DNA of 64,000 bases. Source: Poriferisodalis sp022821985 (GTDB lineage Bacteria > Actinomycetota > Acidimicrobiia > Acidimicrobiales > Poriferisodalaceae). Under the pieces are notes generated by a model that did not search any database, was not told the DNA's origin, and saw nothing but the letters and a program-made list of their open reading frames with translations. Made by a program: the position numbers and the translations under genes. The stretch covers positions 2,604,001 to 2,668,000 of the forward strand of contig NZ_OZ244781.1 in the NCBI RefSeq assembly GCF_965219595.1. The letters are read 5' to 3'. Positions within the stretch are counted from its first letter, which is position 1. Each line of letters starts with the position of its first letter. Positions 48,695 to 57,630 of the stretch are shown here, piece after piece.

Positions 48695-51133
48695 TCAGAT
48701 GCCTTCGGCCGCCGCAAGCCCTTCCGGGTCGACTTCCTGACCGGCCGCCATGGCGGCAAAGATCTCGGGTGGCTCCTGCCACGAATCCATCGGGCTGCCG
48801 GCTCTGGCCGCCTCGATTGCCTCCCACACGCGCTGGGGGCTCATCGGCATGTCGATATGCCGGACGCCGAGATGTGCCACGGCATCGATGACGGCATTCT
48901 GCAGCGCCGGTGTCGACCCGATCGTGCTGGCCTCGCCGATGCCCTTCGCTCCCAGCGGGTTGAGCGGCGAGGGCGTCTGGGTGCTGTGCACCTCGAAGCT
49001 GGGGAACTCGGCCGCCGACGGGAACAGGTAGGTCATCAGCGTGCCGGTCTGCGGGTTGCCGTCGGCGTCGAACACCACTTCCTCGTACAGCGTCTGCGCA
49101 GCGCCCTGGGCGATGCCGCCGTGCTGCTGGCCGGCAAGCAGCAGCGGGTTGATCACCGTGCCGGCGTCGTCGACCGCGATGTGGCGCAGGTAGTGGATTT
49201 CGCCCGTGTCGGTGTCGACCTCCACCACCGCGATGTGCGCGCCGAACGGGAAGCTGGCCTCGCCCTGGTCGAAGTCGAGCTGCGCTGCGAGCCCCGGGTC
49301 GATGGGCTCGCCCCGTTCGGCCGCAGTGCTCTCGGCTTCGGTCGGGTCACCGAGCAGCCCGTCCGGTGCATCGTCGACCGCCGTGGCCAGCTGTGCCCAG
49401 TCGACGGATCGAGCCGGCACGCCGGCCACGCTGAACGTGCCCACCGCAGCGTCGAGCACGATGTCGTCGACGCTGGCTTCGAGCAGGTGCGCCGCTAACC
49501 GCTGGGCTCGATCGATGAGCACGTCGGTGGCGTTGGCGACGGCCGAGCCGCCGACCTGAACCGAGCGGGAGCCGCCGGTGCCGCCGCCGCGGGGCACGAG
49601 AGCGGTGTCGGACTGGATGAAGCCGATGTGCTCCACATCGATGCCGGTGCGGGCCGACACGATCTGGGCGAATGTCGTGTGATGGCCCTGCCCGTGTGAG
49701 CTGGTGCCGACGCGGATGGTGGCGCCGCCGTCGGGTTCGATGCGCACCGCCGCGAACTCGCTGGTCAGACCGCCGGCAGTGATCTCGACGAAGCTGGCGA
49801 TGCCGATGCCGAGCTGGCGCACGTCGCCGCGCTCGCGCCGGGCGCGCTGTTCGGCCCGCAGATCGTCGTAGCCGGCGAGCTCGACGGCACGCCGCAGGGG
49901 CAGGGCGTAATCGCCGCTGTCATAGGTGACGCCGGTGAGCGTGTCGAAGGGGAAGGCGTCGGGCGAGATGAAGTTGCGCAGCCGGATCTCGATGGGATCG
50001 ATGCCGGTCTCGATGGCGGCCTGATCGACCAGCCGTTCGAGCAGGGCAGCTGCCTCGGGTCGCCCAGCACCCCGGTATGCGCCGGTGGGCGTCGTGTTGG
50101 TGACTGCCGTGGCCACGTCGAACCGGATGGACGGAAAGGCATACGTGCCGTTGGACATGCGCTTGGTGCCTGCCGGCAGCATCGTTCCGATGTTGGGGTA
50201 GGCGCCGGTGTCGCCCACCAGGCGCACGCGCAGCCCGGTGAACGTGCCGTCGTGCCGCACGCCGAGCTCGACGTACTGCACTTGCGCGCGGCTGTGCGCC
50301 AGCGTGGTCATGTCCTCGCTGCGTCCCGGCGTCCAGGTGACCGGTCGACCCAGCCGATCGGCCAACGCCGCCACCACGGTGTGCTCGTGATACAGGCCGG
50401 CCTTGGCGCCGAAGCCGCCGCCGACGTGCGGGGCGATGACGCGCAGCCGCCCGGCGTCCCAGCCGAGTGCGCCGGCGAGCTGCATCTTCGTGAGGTGCGG
50501 CATCTGGGTGGCGCAATACACGGTCATCCGGCCGTCGTCGCCGGGCACAGCGGCGCACGAATTCGGCTCGAGCGGCACCGCCGCGATCTTCTGGTTCACG
50601 TAGCGGCCCCGCACGATGTGATCGGCGCCGTCGAGCGGATCGGTGCCGGGCGGGTCGGTGATCTCTGTGGCCACGTTGTTGGGCCGCTCGTCGAAGAGAG
50701 CCGGAGCGCCAGGGGCCAGCGCCGCCTCGGCATCGGGCGCTGCGGGCAGCGGTTCGTAGTCGACGGCAACCAGCTCGGCGGCATCGACTGCTTGCACCAG
50801 GGTTTCGGCCACCACGACGGTGACCGCCTCGCCCACGAAGCGCACCTTGCCGACCGCCAGCGGGGGACGGGCGAACTCGTCGGCCACAGCGACGAAGCCA
50901 TGGTGCGGCGCCACGCCGAGCTCCGCTGCGGTGAGCACCTCGATCACGCCCGGTGCCTGCTGTGCCTCGCCGGTGTCGATGCCCCCGATGCGTGCATGGG
51001 CAACGGGGGAGCGGACGAACACCGCGTGGCACATGCCGGCCGCCGAGTGGTCGTACACGTAGCGCCCGCCGGCGGTGAGCAGCTCGGGGTCTTCGCTGCG
51101 TCGGACTTCGTTGCCCAGGATCGATCCGGCCAT
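48695..51133 (-). CDS. Xanthine dehydrogenase-family large subunit (form II CoxL-like)
   Basis: An 812-aa molybdenum hydroxylase large subunit. The active-site loop reads AYRGAGRPEA, the form II CoxL signature; true CO dehydrogenases have AYRCSFR. PHVGGGFGAK and the catalytic glutamate in LGAKGIGEAST are present. Form II proteins oxidise aldehydes, purines or heteroaromatics. The medium (FAD) and small (2x[2Fe-2S]) subunits that normally flank it are absent here, so it must use partners encoded elsewhere. TAGCCT lies 8 nt before the ATG. Confidence 0.93.
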   Translation of the reverse strand: MAGSILGNEVRRSEDPELLTAGGRYVYDHSAAGMCHAVFVRSPVAHARIGGIDTGEAQQAPGVIEVLTAAELGVAPHHGFVAVADEFARPPLAVGKVRFVGEAVTVVVAETLVQAVDAAELVAVDYEPLPAAPDAEAALAPGAPALFDERPNNVATEITDPPGTDPLDGADHIVRGRYVNQKIAAVPLEPNSCAAVPGDDGRMTVYCATQMPHLTKMQLAGALGWDAGRLRVIAPHVGGGFGAKAGLYHEHTVVAALADRLGRPVTWTPGRSEDMTTLAHSRAQVQYVELGVRHDGTFTGLRVRLVGDTGAYPNIGTMLPAGTKRMSNGTYAFPSIRFDVATAVTNTTPTGAYRGAGRPEAAALLERLVDQAAIETGIDPIEIRLRNFISPDAFPFDTLTGVTYDSGDYALPLRRAVELAGYDDLRAEQRARRERGDVRQLGIGIASFVEITAGGLTSEFAAVRIEPDGGATIRVGTSSHGQGHHTTFAQIVSARTGIDVEHIGFIQSDTALVPRGGGTGGSRSVQVGGSAVANATDVLIDRAQRLAAHLLEASVDDIVLDAAVGTFSVAGVPARSVDWAQLATAVDDAPDGLLGDPTEAESTAAERGEPIDPGLAAQLDFDQGEASFPFGAHIAVVEVDTDTGEIHYLRHIAVDDAGTVINPLLLAGQQHGGIAQGAAQTLYEEVVFDADGNPQTGTLMTYLFPSAAEFPSFEVHSTQTPSPLNPLGAKGIGEASTIGSTPALQNAVIDAVAHLGVRHIDMPMSPQRVWEAIEAARAGSPMDSWQEPPEIFAAMAAGQEVDPEGLAAAEGI

Positions 51134-51141
51134 GGGCGGCG

Positions 51142-51147
51142 AGGCTA
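51142..51147 (-). promoter_or_regulatory. -10 element of CoxL-like gene
   Basis: TAGCCT (minus strand), 8 nt before the ATG at 51133. Confidence 0.4.
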
Positions 51148-51221
51148 GCGACGGGCCGCTGCGCCACTCGGTTCAGCTCTTGGGCGGTTGCGCTGCCGCC
51201 GTGACCGGCGGCACTGTGCCC

Positions 51222-51227
51222 TACGCT
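51222..51227 (+). promoter_or_regulatory. -10 element of methyltransferase
   Basis: TACGCT, 6 nt before the GTG at 51234; decides the start among several in-frame candidates. Confidence 0.5.
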
Positions 51228-51233
51228 GCCGCC

Positions 51234-52043
51234 GTGACCGACGGCGACGTGTACACCCACGGCCATCAGCCTGCGGTGGTGGCACAGCACGCGCGGCGTA
51301 CCGCTGAGGACTGTGCGGCGTTCGCCCGGCACGTGATCGAGCCCGGCGCCCGGATCCTCGATGTCGGCTGCGGACCGGCGTCGATCACCGTCGGCCTCGC
51401 CCGCTGGGCGGAACGAGGTCACGTCACCGGCATCGAAGTCACCGACGAGATCCTGGCCACAGCCGCAGCCACAGTTGCCGAAGCCGGCGTCGACAACGTG
51501 ACGCTGGCCAACGAATCGGTGTACGAGCTGCCCTATGACGACGGCACGTTCGACGTGGCCTACGCGCATCAGGTCCTCCAGCACCTGTCCGACCCCGTGG
51601 CGGCGATCTCGGAGATGGCCCGGGTGGTGCGCGCCGGTGGCTGGGTGGCCGTGCGCGACTCCGACTACTCGACCATGCGGGGCTACCCCTCGAGCACCGA
51701 GATCACCCGCTGGCGAGAGGTGTACCGGCAGGTCTGCCGCCACAACGGCGCCGAACCCGATGCCGGCCGCCACATGTATGCGTGGTTTCGTGCTGCCGGG
51801 CTGCCCGATGTGCAGATGTCGGCGTCGGTGTGGCAGTTCTGGACTCCCGAGACGCGCCGCAACTGGGGCTACTCGTGGGCGGATCGCTGCCTGCACACCA
51901 GCTTCGCCCGCCAAGCCGTCGAATACGGCTACGCCACATCAGACGAGATGGAACAGATCGCCGCCGGCTGGCGAGCATGGGCCGACGATCCCGACGGCTA
52001 TTTCCACTTCATTCACAGCGAGGCGCTCGCGCAGGTCAGCTGA
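51234..52043 (+). CDS. SAM-dependent methyltransferase (class I)
   Basis: A 269-aa methyltransferase. SAM-binding motif I is ARILDVGCGPAS (near residues 39-50), motif II is VTGIEVTDEIL, and post-motif parts are FDVAYAHQVLQHLSDP and VVRAGGWVAVRD. The family resembles UbiE/MenG-type small-molecule methyltransferases, and the substrate is not predictable. The long upstream open frame is not used because of the promoter position and overlap with the CoxL gene. It converges with the sugar kinase gene, overlapping 8 nt at the 3' ends. Confidence 0.87.
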   Translation: MTDGDVYTHGHQPAVVAQHARRTAEDCAAFARHVIEPGARILDVGCGPASITVGLARWAERGHVTGIEVTDEILATAAATVAEAGVDNVTLANESVYELPYDDGTFDVAYAHQVLQHLSDPVAAISEMARVVRAGGWVAVRDSDYSTMRGYPSSTEITRWREVYRQVCRHNGAEPDAGRHMYAWFRAAGLPDVQMSASVWQFWTPETRRNWGYSWADRCLHTSFARQAVEYGYATSDEMEQIAAGWRAWADDPDGYFHFIHSEALAQVS

Positions 52044-52953
52044 GCTCAGCGAGTGCAGTCTCCAGCTCTGGGACATTGGGCGGATCGGCGCCTGGACGGG
52101 TGCAGGTGAGAGCTGCAGCCGTTGCCGCCCGGGTGGCGATGGCGCGCCACTCGTGGAGCGTGAGCGCCGTCAATGCCGCCCGGTCGGCGCCGAGCCGGTT
52201 CCACAGCGACACCAGCACCGACCCCACGAACGCATCGCCCGCCCCCACCGTGTCCGCGACGTCGACCGGCGGGGCAGTCACATCGAGCTGGCCTTCGGCT
52301 GTGTACACGGTGACGTCCCGTGCACCGCGGGTGACGATCACGGTCGTGACCCGGCCGGCAAGCAGTTCTGCGGCGCAGTCGTCGGCGGCACGCCCGGGCC
52401 AGATCCACGCCAAGTCCTCATCGGAGGCCCGGAAGAGGTCGCAGACACTCAGCCAGCGCTTGTGAAAACGATCCCACCGGTGGCGATCCTCGACGATCGC
52501 GGGTCGGACATTGGGGTCGAGCGAGACGAGGCCGTCGTGACGCTCGGCAAGCGAAGCCAGCACGTCGGCGGTGCGCCCGCGGAACATGCCGAGCGTGCCG
52601 CCGTGCAGGATGTGAGGCCCGTGGCCGAGGGCGGTGAGGTCGGCCGCTGCCAAGGCCGTGTCGGCTGTGTCGTCTCCTTCGAAACGGAACGACGGGTGCG
52701 GCGTCAAGCTGATGATCGCCTTCGCTGTGGGCTCTGCGCCTCGCTCGCACGCCCGCAGGTCGACGCCGCTGCGCTGCAGGTGGCGCCAGATGAGCTGGCC
52801 GGCCTCATCGGTGGACACACGTCCCACGAATGCGCTCGGTGCTCCCAAACGCGCAGCGGCGATGGCGGCGTTCATTGGCCCTCCGCCGGGCACCGCACGC
52901 GATTCATCTCCGTCGAGCACGTCGACCAGCGCCTCGCCGCAGCAGACGATCAT
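52036..52953 (-). CDS. PfkB-family carbohydrate kinase (fructokinase-like)
   Basis: A 305-aa sugar kinase. The first signature is PGGGPMNAAIAAARLG (near residues 24-39), and the ATP-site anion hole is VADTVGAGDAFVGSV with the catalytic Asp. LDPNVRP is typical of fructokinases. The start is placed at the Met before IVCCGEALVD; the open frame begins 8 codons earlier. Fructose is the likely substrate but ribose and 2-keto-3-deoxygluconate kinases share these motifs. Confidence 0.88.
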   Translation of the reverse strand: MIVCCGEALVDVLDGDESRAVPGGGPMNAAIAAARLGAPSAFVGRVSTDEAGQLIWRHLQRSGVDLRACERGAEPTAKAIISLTPHPSFRFEGDDTADTALAAADLTALGHGPHILHGGTLGMFRGRTADVLASLAERHDGLVSLDPNVRPAIVEDRHRWDRFHKRWLSVCDLFRASDEDLAWIWPGRAADDCAAELLAGRVTTVIVTRGARDVTVYTAEGQLDVTAPPVDVADTVGAGDAFVGSVLVSLWNRLGADRAALTALTLHEWRAIATRAATAAALTCTRPGADPPNVPELETALAELS

Positions 52954-53131
52954 CCGGCTGCCCTCATCGCGCTGCACTCACCGTGCCGTCGCCCTCGTGC
53001 CGCGTTCCCTGCGTCGCAATCGCGGTGCCGTAGCCGCCGTGTGCCGTCATGCCAACGCCTCCACTACGGCAGTCTCGCCCGCGGGCGCAGCCAGATGACG
53101 ACTCGGCGCTGCGCCCGCAAGACTGTCGGCC

Positions 53132-54754
53132 ATGTCTACTGCGACGCCGGTTGCCGTTCCCGACAACTATCCCGCTCTCGTCGAGAGGGCGGCCCGACTG
53201 TTTGGCGACTCCGAGGCAATCCGCGACGGCGACATGTCGATGACCTTCGCAGAACTGGCGGAGCGCTCCGAGGCGTGCGCGGCAGCGCTAGTGGAGAATG
53301 GTCTCCAACCCGGCGATGCCGTGGGGTTGTGGGCGCCGAACGCGTGGGAGTGGGTGGTCGCGGCCATGGGCACGCTGCGAGCCGGCGGCGTCATCGTGCC
53401 GGTCAACACCCGCTTCCGGGGCCGCGAGGCCGCATATGTGCTGTCGCGTGCGAGGGTCAAGCTGCTCTTCACCGTGGTCGGCTTCCTCGGGTACGACTAC
53501 GTGGCCGACCTCGAGGCCGCCGCCGAGGACGGTCACACCATTGATTCGCTCGAACGCACGGTGATCCTGCGCGGCGACACGCCGCCGGGCACCACCTCGT
53601 TCGACGAGTTCGTGGCCACAGCCACTCCCGACGGCTTCGCAGAAGCTGCGAAGCGCGCAGCCGCCGCCACGGGCGACGACCTCGGCCTGGTGATGTTCAC
53701 CTCGGGTACGACCGGGCTGCCCAAGGGGGTCATGATCCGACCGGCGTCGATCATCCGCAGCTTCAGCCAGTACGCCGACGAACTGGGCATGAGGCTGGGC
53801 GATCGCATGCTGGTGATCAACCCGTTCTTTCACGCATTCGGATTCTGCGGCTCGATCACACCGTGCATCGTGAAGGGGGCCACGATCCTGCCCCACCCCG
53901 TGTTCGAGGTTGAGGCCGTGCTGGAGCGGATTCAGTCCGAACGGGTGACTGTGCTGCCGGGCCCGCCTGCGATCTTCCAGTCGATGGTCAACTTCGCCGG
54001 ACTTGACCGGTACGACACTTCCAGCCTGCGCTCGGCGATCACCGGAGCGGCGGCGATCCCCGTGGAGACGGTGGTGGCGATGCGCGAACGGCTCGGTTTC
54101 GAGACGGTCATCACGGCGTTCGGCATGACCGAGACGCACGGTCTGGCCACGATCTGCTCGGCAGGCGACCCGCCGGAGCTGGTGGCCTCCACGAGCGGGA
54201 AGGCGCTGGCAGGCATCGAGCTGCGTGTGGTCGATGACGACGGTCGCGACGTGCCTGCTGGCGAGCCGGGGGAGCTGCTGGTGCGCGGCTACTGCGTCAC
54301 CACGGGCTACCTCGACGATCCCGAGCAGACCGCCAAGACCATCGACTCCGATGGCTGGCTGCACACCGGCGACATCTGCGTGATGAACGAGCTCGGCTAC
54401 ATCGACATCACCGACCGCAAGAAGGACATGTACATCAACGGCGGCTTCAACGTGTATCCCGCCGAGGTGGAGAACGTGATGTCCGAGCATCCGCTGATCG
54501 GTCAAGTGGCGGTCATCGGCGTGCCCGACGAGCGGCTGGGAGAGGTCGGCGCCGCATTCGTGGTGCCGTCGCCGGCTGGCGCTCCTGAAGCCGATGCGTT
54601 GCGGGCCTGGTGCCGCGAGCAGATGGCCAACTACAAGGTGCCCCGGTACTTCTGGAATGTCGAGGCGCTGCCGCTGAACCCGTCGAACAAGGTGCTCAAG
54701 ACCGACCTGCGCGAACTGGCCGCCGAACGTCTGGGCGCGGAGCTGGCTGGCTGA
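53132..54754 (+). CDS. Acyl-CoA synthetase, FadD3-like
   Basis: A 540-aa adenylate-forming ligase. ATP loop FTSGTTGLPKGVM, FGMTETHG, GWLHTGDI, the hinge DRKKDMYINGGFNVYP and the C-terminal lysine in NPSNKVLKTDL are all present. FadD3 of mycobacteria and rhodococci activates the HIP acid from steroid rings C/D, and sequence around the hinge and the short N terminus resemble it. No other steroid-catabolism genes are visible in this window, so the substrate is uncertain. Confidence 0.9.
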   Translation: MSTATPVAVPDNYPALVERAARLFGDSEAIRDGDMSMTFAELAERSEACAAALVENGLQPGDAVGLWAPNAWEWVVAAMGTLRAGGVIVPVNTRFRGREAAYVLSRARVKLLFTVVGFLGYDYVADLEAAAEDGHTIDSLERTVILRGDTPPGTTSFDEFVATATPDGFAEAAKRAAAATGDDLGLVMFTSGTTGLPKGVMIRPASIIRSFSQYADELGMRLGDRMLVINPFFHAFGFCGSITPCIVKGATILPHPVFEVEAVLERIQSERVTVLPGPPAIFQSMVNFAGLDRYDTSSLRSAITGAAAIPVETVVAMRERLGFETVITAFGMTETHGLATICSAGDPPELVASTSGKALAGIELRVVDDDGRDVPAGEPGELLVRGYCVTTGYLDDPEQTAKTIDSDGWLHTGDICVMNELGYIDITDRKKDMYINGGFNVYPAEVENVMSEHPLIGQVAVIGVPDERLGEVGAAFVVPSPAGAPEADALRAWCREQMANYKVPRYFWNVEALPLNPSNKVLKTDLRELAAERLGAELAG

Positions 54755-54775
54755 GTGTCCGGTCGGTCCAGCCGC

Positions 54776-55375
54776 TCAATCCTGCTTGGACTTGCCGGCG
54801 GCCTTCTGGTTCTTCTTCCAGATGCGGACCTCGGCGAGCGCATCAGGGCCGTCGATGTCGGCCACTGAACGCGGCTGACGGTCGGCGAACGGGCCGGCCA
54901 CAGCCTTCCAGCCGCGGGGTGCTACGCCGAAGCGCTTTGCCAGGATCGCCACGAAGATCTTGGCCTTCTCGTCGCCATACCCGGGCAGTGCCCGGAGCCG
55001 GTCATACAGCGCCTTGCCGCTGCGAACGTCGGCCCAGACGGCGCCGGCATCGCCGTCGTAGTGCTCGACGATGTGGCGTGACAGCTCGCCGCAGCGCTTC
55101 GCCATCGATCCGGGGAAGCGGTGCAAGGCCGGCTTGGTCTTGAAGGCGGCTTCGAGCTCGTCGGGATCCATCTCGGCGATGGCGGCCGGCGAGAAGCGGT
55201 CGCCCAGCCGTTCGGCCAGCCGGATCGGGCCCTTGAAGGCCCATTCCATCGGGATCTGCTGGTCGAGCATCATCCCCAGCAGCAGTGCAAACGGGTCGTC
55301 CCGCACGAGCTGATCGGCCTCAGGATCGCCCGTGACCGCCAGCGTCCCCCCGATGTCACCCGCGCTGCTCGCCAT
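54776..55375 (-). CDS. HhH-GPD base-excision-repair family protein
   Basis: A 199-aa protein related to DNA glycosylases. The helix-hairpin-helix is LRALPGYGDEKAKIFVAIL, followed by a GVAPRGW segment where the catalytic Asp region would be. QIPMEWAFKGP in the N-terminal part is typical of an actinobacterial subgroup of unknown substrate. The [4Fe-4S] cysteines found in EndoIII are absent. The C terminus is Lys-rich. TAGCGT lies 8 nt before the ATG. Confidence 0.85.
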   Translation of the reverse strand: MASSAGDIGGTLAVTGDPEADQLVRDDPFALLLGMMLDQQIPMEWAFKGPIRLAERLGDRFSPAAIAEMDPDELEAAFKTKPALHRFPGSMAKRCGELSRHIVEHYDGDAGAVWADVRSGKALYDRLRALPGYGDEKAKIFVAILAKRFGVAPRGWKAVAGPFADRQPRSVADIDGPDALAEVRIWKKNQKAAGKSKQD

Positions 55376-55383
55376 GGAGCCGC

Positions 55384-55389
55384 ACGCTA
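55384..55389 (-). promoter_or_regulatory. -10 element of HhH-GPD gene
   Basis: TAGCGT (minus strand), 8 nt before the ATG at 55375. Confidence 0.4.
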
Positions 55390-55464
55390 CTGCGACGGAA
55401 CTGGCGACGGTGTTGGTGAGTTCGCCGGAACAGGAAATGAGTTTGCGGCGCGCACGGTTCCGCG

Positions 55465-55470
55465 TATGGT
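55465..55470 (+). promoter_or_regulatory. -10 element of coiled-coil repeat gene
   Basis: TATGGT, 6 nt before the ATG at 55477. Confidence 0.45.
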
Positions 55471-55476
55471 CAGGGC

Positions 55477-55923
55477 ATGGAGTGGTCGAACGTGGGGCCG
55501 ACGCTGACGGTGTTCGTTCCGATCGCCATCGCGTTCGCCGGTGGCGTGTGGGCCGTGATCAAGTGGGGCTTCGGGGGAGTCACGGACCGCATCGATGGGG
55601 TCGTCGATCTCGTCAACTTCCGGTTCGATGACCAGAACGACCGGGTTGATGCCCGTTTCGACGCGGTCGACCACCGTTTCGAGTCCGTGGATGCCCGATT
55701 CGATGCGATCGACCACCGTTTCGAGTCCGTGGATGCCCGATTCGACGCAATCGACCACCGTTTCGAGTCCGTGGACGCGCGCTTCGATGGAGTTGACCAC
55801 CGGTTCGAGGGGCTGGACAAGCGCATTGACGGCATCGACCGGCGCATCGACGAAATGCGCGTCGATCTCCGGGCGATCGTCAACCGGGTGGACTCATTGC
55901 ACGCATCCATAGCGACCGCATAG
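55477..55923 (+). CDS. Membrane-anchored coiled-coil repeat protein
   Basis: A 148-aa protein with one N-terminal transmembrane helix (TLTVFVPIAIAFAGGVWAVI) and a rod of 14-residue repeats, consensus VDARFDAIDHRFES, from about residue 43 to 130. The heptad pattern of Phe, Val and Ile predicts a long parallel coiled coil, probably a trimer or dimer. Similar repeats occur in bacterial and phage proteins of unknown function. The DNA repeats are nearly identical, showing recent amplification. Confidence 0.8.
   Translation: MEWSNVGPTLTVFVPIAIAFAGGVWAVIKWGFGGVTDRIDGVVDLVNFRFDDQNDRVDARFDAVDHRFESVDARFDAIDHRFESVDARFDAIDHRFESVDARFDGVDHRFEGLDKRIDGIDRRIDEMRVDLRAIVNRVDSLHASIATA
55645..55812 (+). repeat. 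Four tandem 42-bp repeats
   Basis: Copies at 55645-55686, 55687-55728, 55729-55770 and 55771-55812. The second and third differ at only two positions; the outer copies are more diverged. Each encodes one 14-aa coiled-coil unit, so copy-number change would keep the frame. Confidence 0.9.
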
Positions 55924-55952
55924 CCATCGACGGCCCAGCCGCAAGCTCGTCT

Positions 55953-56267
55953 CTAGATCCCAAGGCTGCGGCTTGTGGACTTCGATTCGCGGGATCGCCC
56001 CCGGTCGGCAGCCTCATTGCAGGGATTCCTTGCGGCGTCGGCAGAAACGCCGACAATCTTGGCGATTCGGTCAATCGAAATACCATCGCCACGAGCTTCA
56101 GCTATGGCGTCGAGCATCAGAGCCTCGTCGGTGGAGCGATTGCGCACCATGCGCCAGAGGCGGTACTCGGCGACCGGCATCTGCTGGGCTCGGTCTGGGT
56201 CGAACGACTCGGCGTAGTCCGCCAGCTCCTCTGACCTCTCGGCGATCTGCCCGCGAGTGAGCTTCAT
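55953..56267 (-). CDS. HTH protein, possible antitoxin
   Basis: A 104-aa protein with a C-terminal helix-turn-helix (ISIDRIAKIVGVSADAAR, near residues 63-80) after a helical N-terminal part. The ATG at 56267 has a good ribosome binding site (AGGAG) and overlaps the end of a tiny upstream frame (ATGA). Gene order, small size and overlap fit an antitoxin encoded after its toxin. I do not recognise the family with certainty. Confidence 0.6.
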   Translation of the reverse strand: MKLTRGQIAERSEELADYAESFDPDRAQQMPVAEYRLWRMVRNRSTDEALMLDAIAEARGDGISIDRIAKIVGVSADAARNPCNEAADRGRSRESKSTSRSLGI

Positions 56268-56392
56268 AGCGCTCTCCTGAGGTACTGCTCTGTTGCGGGC
56301 ATGGCGTGAAAGATCGCCTCGGCTTCGTCATCCTCAGAGTACCCAAGGGCGATTTCGAGGTTCCTGCCGCTGTAGTCGGCCCCGATGATCAT
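56264..56392 (-). pseudogene. Truncated toxin-like fragment
   Basis: A 42-codon frame from the ATG at 56390-56392. MIIGADYSGRNLEIALGYS and AIFHAMPATEQYL resemble the C-terminal half of small actinobacterial toxin-like proteins (the LLEVG ... IHAMPAR type). Homology-like codons (FAAFRLDNESE) continue upstream of the ATG to a TGA, so the N-terminal half seems lost. It ends by overlapping the HTH gene. This may be a toxin remnant beside a surviving antitoxin. Confidence 0.4.
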
Positions 56393-56472
56393 CTCAGATT
56401 CATTGTCGAGACGGAACGCTGCAAAGTCCTTCCGGCGAGGGAGAGGGTGTCACGGTTAGCCTCCAGTGCCGC

Positions 56473-57177
56473 ATGGAATTCGGAGTCGGCGCGGGTGATC
56501 GGGTTGAGCGCTTCTTGCGTTCGCACGCCACGGGGCGGCTCGTTGTGTGCGTCGGCTCGGCCAGTGTCTCGGGCGTTGCGTGGTTGGCCGGACGCACACC
56601 TCAGCGTCCGGTGACCTTGCTGATCGGCGATCTGCAAGGCCGGAACTTCCAGCATGCGACCGACGCCGATCGCCGTACGGCCCTGGCATTCGTCCAAAGA
56701 AGCGATGTGGAGGTCCGCAGCTGGTACCGCACCGCGCGCAACGCGGCAGGCCGCTCCGAGGCCCATCTCAAGGTGTGGGCCGCATGTGATGAGCGCGGGG
56801 TGCCGCATGCCTATCTCGTAGGTTCGGCCAACCTCACGACCGCCGGTCTTGCCGAGAACGGCGAATTAATGACCGTCGCTGACGGTCTCGAGCACGACTA
56901 CCTGAGCGGTGTCCTGCAGGCGCTCCTCGACAAGTCCTGGCCGGCCGAGGACCAGCTTATAGAGCGAATCTCAGGTTTCGATGGCAAGCCAGTGGCCGAG
57001 CGCCCGCACCGCCGTGCAGCTCGCGGTGGCCAGCACCGCCAAGGGCCAGCCGGCCCGAAGGCCCAGGCCGGCTGCGGCAAGCAGGCGGCGGTCCTAGCTG
57101 TCTGTGCGCTCGGGTTCGGCGTGGCCGTCCTGACGCAGGCAATCCGAGCGGTCGGCAGCACTCGGCGCTCCAACTGA
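56473..57177 (+). CDS. PLD-fold protein with C-terminal membrane helix
   Basis: A 234-aa protein with a phospholipase D-like half-site: His98-x-Lys100 in EAHLKVW and GSANLTTAGLAENGE with Asn120 and Glu131. Residues 170-205 are Arg/Gly/Pro-rich and one transmembrane helix (AVLAVCALGFGVAVLTQAI) ends the protein. A single PLD motif implies action as a dimer, as in nucleases of the Nuc/BfiI type. A membrane-tethered single-motif PLD protein could be a defence effector, but that is inference. Confidence 0.72.
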   Translation: MEFGVGAGDRVERFLRSHATGRLVVCVGSASVSGVAWLAGRTPQRPVTLLIGDLQGRNFQHATDADRRTALAFVQRSDVEVRSWYRTARNAAGRSEAHLKVWAACDERGVPHAYLVGSANLTTAGLAENGELMTVADGLEHDYLSGVLQALLDKSWPAEDQLIERISGFDGKPVAERPHRRAARGGQHRQGPAGPKAQAGCGKQAAVLAVCALGFGVAVLTQAIRAVGSTRRSN

Positions 57178-57242
57178 TTCTCTGGATCGGGCGCGAGTTA
57201 AGCCCGAGTTCTCGCACTGTGGACCGATTCGGGCCATTGGCC

Positions 57243-57605
57243 TCAGCGGAATCTGCAGTCGTTGCCGAACTGCTGTTCTGCGTCAGTGGCCGAGGTTCCG
57301 AGCAGTTCGTCGATGCGCTCCCAGGCGGTGCCTTCGTCTCGCGCCCAGCGGACTGCTTCGGCGATCTGGTTCCGGCTGACCTCGGTGGGCTTCTCGATGA
57401 TGCGCTCGGCGCGCACCGCGAGGTCAAGCCACACCTCGTGCCGGGGGCCCGGTAGGAGACCCAGCCAATCGATCGACTCGCACCAGTCGGCGACGGCATT
57501 CCAATCGCCGCCCGCTTGGGCCTCTTCGATCAGCTCGTTCAACACCTCGGATTGCTCGCCCAAGTCGACCTCTACGGTCATGACTTCGTCACGGAATCTG
57601 CCCAT
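57243..57605 (-). CDS. Hypothetical protein with HTH-like C terminus
   Basis: A 120-aa acidic helical protein. The N-terminal part is glutamate-rich (SEVLNELIEEAQ), WNAVADWCESIDWLGLLPGPR follows, and the C-terminal third (RNQIAEAVRWARDEGTAWERIDELLGTS) looks like a small helix-turn-helix. The ATG at 57605 is preferred to the longer frame. The function is unknown. Confidence 0.6.
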   Translation of the reverse strand: MGRFRDEVMTVEVDLGEQSEVLNELIEEAQAGGDWNAVADWCESIDWLGLLPGPRHEVWLDLAVRAERIIEKPTEVSRNQIAEAVRWARDEGTAWERIDELLGTSATDAEQQFGNDCRFR

Positions 57606-57630
57606 ACGGGCCAGTGTGGCCGACCGGGGA

